From positions 51,675,511 through 51,739,510 of the forward strand of contig CM035235.1 of the NCBI GenBank assembly GCA_020226215.1: a stretch of 64,000 nucleotides of DNA, given 5' to 3'. The DNA is from Sindora glabra. Its lineage: Eukaryota; Streptophyta; Magnoliopsida; Fabales; Fabaceae. The notes beneath the pieces were generated by a model. It was not told the origin of the DNA and searched no databases. It worked only from the letters and a program-made list of their open reading frames with translations. A program made the position numbers and the translations under genes. Positions 62,606-64,000 of the stretch are shown here, one piece after another (the stretch's first letter is position 1; each line of letters opens with the position of its first letter).

Positions 62606-64000
62606 TAGTTATTTATTATATTATTATGTTTATATGACTTTAATTTTTATCAATCTTATTATTTACAATACAAATATTAATATTTTGATTAATACATTTA
62701 TAAAAATATAATTTATTTTATATAAAATATTTAAAGTATATTAAATATTTGATATAATTAAATTATTTAACTATATGTTCTATTTTTTATTTATATTTAT
62801 ATTACTTAACAACTCACATATTATTTTTCTCATTTCTATTTATTTTATTACATATTTTTTATGTGAATTTCTATTTTTCAAAGCTAAAGTACTAATATTA
62901 TTAATAAATATAATATGATATATTTTTATTTCATAATTTTGATTCATATTAGTTAACAATTGACACATTATTTTTCTTACTTTTATTTATTTTATTACTT
63001 TTTTAAGTGAATTCAAATTCCTTATAGCTAAAGTGCTAATGTTAGTAACAAGTATAAATATAAAATGATATAATTTCCTTCCATAATAAAATATTCTAAA
63101 TAAGTTAAAATTTTAAATTATATTTATTTTGTAAGAAAGTATTTTTTATAAAAATATCATTAGTATATATATTAATAAATGGGGAATATGCCACTTATAT
63201 TAATAATTTTAAAAAATAAATGTATAATTGACTATGTAATTGATTCATATCATTTAAGCATTGGATATATAGGATTTTTAAAATTGTAATCAATAGTAAT
63301 TTTTATATTTTATAAGATTTTAATTATTTTGTAATAAAATTTTAAATTATTAACTAAGTTTAGTATTTAAAATAAGAAACTTTTCAAACACTGTAACTTT
63401 AATACTTAAAATTCAATACTAAATGCATTTTTATTGCTAAATCTATTCTAAGTACTGATTACTGTGTTTTCATCCTCCTGAAGAATGGCGAAAAAGGGGG
63501 AAAAATCAATTAAAAATAGAGAACAAAAATGTAATGTGAAAATAGAATTTATTATCATTTTTTAATTATTATTTATTTGAAATATTCATTGAATGCATTG
63601 GATCTCATTTAAACTGATATAATGTTAAGATTGAGTTTAAATTTTACAAATTCAATGAACTCAAAATCAAGCTTAATTCAACTCAATCATTTATAATCCT
63701 ATTTTTACGGCTTAAAAGAATTTAACAATAATTTTAACTCCCCTATGACATCCTTCACCCTCCCCTGGAGAGACGAGAGCAGTTTAGCTCAAAGCATGCC
63801 ATCTTCATGTTTCTAGTTAATGGAATAGCAAAAAACCCCGCTCACCGAAAATTCCCAAATGGACATTTGTTGAGATACAGCTCCATTTATTTTAATAAAA
63901 AATATTTTTTAAAGGAATATAATTATAAATTATTAAAATAATATAAAATATTCTACTTCTTTAATATTAAAAATAAAAATTTAATGAAAAGTAATTTCAT
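62606..64000. other. AT-rich intergenic DNA to the window end
   Basis: No gene was recognised. A GC-balanced stretch at 63740-63880 could be an exon edge or regulatory patch of a gene lying beyond the window, but neither strand shows a convincing frame. Confidence 0.45.

Noticed and set aside
1..64000. CRISPR array, operon or phage content
   Set aside because: Repeats here are tandem duplications or transposon ends without regular unique spacers, and the only intact gene has plant-type introns.
1..64000. tRNA, rRNA or organelle-derived insertions
   Set aside because: No cloverleaf-like GC-rich segment, rRNA core motif or recognisable plastid or mitochondrial gene was seen while reading both strands; a covariance-model scan would settle it.

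Overview
This is a window of plant nuclear DNA, strongly AT-rich, with no prokaryotic signals. The one gene I can reconstruct is a spliced, plant-specific gene, and everything else I can identify is decayed plant transposon sequence, microsatellite, or AT-rich DNA with nothing recognisable in it. A eudicot host is likely from the family content and composition, but I cannot name the species.

The single well-supported gene lies on the minus strand between about 31.4 and 38.0 kb. Seven coding exons join in frame into a 364-residue protein carrying the plant-specific 'plant protein 1589 of unknown function' domain (TIGR01589 / PF09713, A_thal_3526). Its leader appears to be spliced across a long 5' intron that reaches about 37.6 kb, and a poly(A) signal lies just beyond the stop. 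It has no neighbouring gene to work with in this window.

Left part, 0-28 kb: a mosaic of decayed elements. In order these are a hAT-type miniature element (about 0.4-1.2 kb), a dispersed 0.4-kb repeat, a CACTA (En/Spm) transposase relic on the minus strand (3.1-5.7 kb), and a pair of 1.6-kb direct repeats that look like LTRs (6395-8000 and 13456-15101). Between the LTRs sits a structurally complete hAT element (8233-12799) with matching terminal inverted repeats, an 8-bp target duplication and a dead transposase gene. A stretch of AT-rich DNA with long (CA)n/(AT)n arrays follows, then a 5' part of a Ty1/copia element on the minus strand (20.6-23.5 kb) with a primer-binding site.

Middle, 28-48 kb: an orphan promoter-like island at 29.3 kb, a repeat family with a recent 183-bp tandem duplication just downstream of the gene and an inverted copy inside its 5' intron, the gene itself, a small LTR element of TRIM type (41.46-42.86 kb), a hairpin-forming repeat (44.7-45.1 kb) and a candidate MITE (47.8-48.6 kb).

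Right part, 48-64 kb: AT-rich DNA with two small GC-balanced islands, a PIF/Harbinger relic with both its Myb/SANT-like partner gene and its DDE transposase on the minus strand (53.4-56.5 kb), an AT-rich tandem array interrupted by foreign sequence (57.2-57.8 kb), and a nested cluster (59.8-62.6 kb) in which two Stowaway-like inverted arms enclose two hAT MITEs and a copia RNase H fragment. I found no evidence for a new multi-gene system. The points most worth following are the N-terminus and leader of the gene, the clean nesting events, and two unexplained GC-balanced islands.
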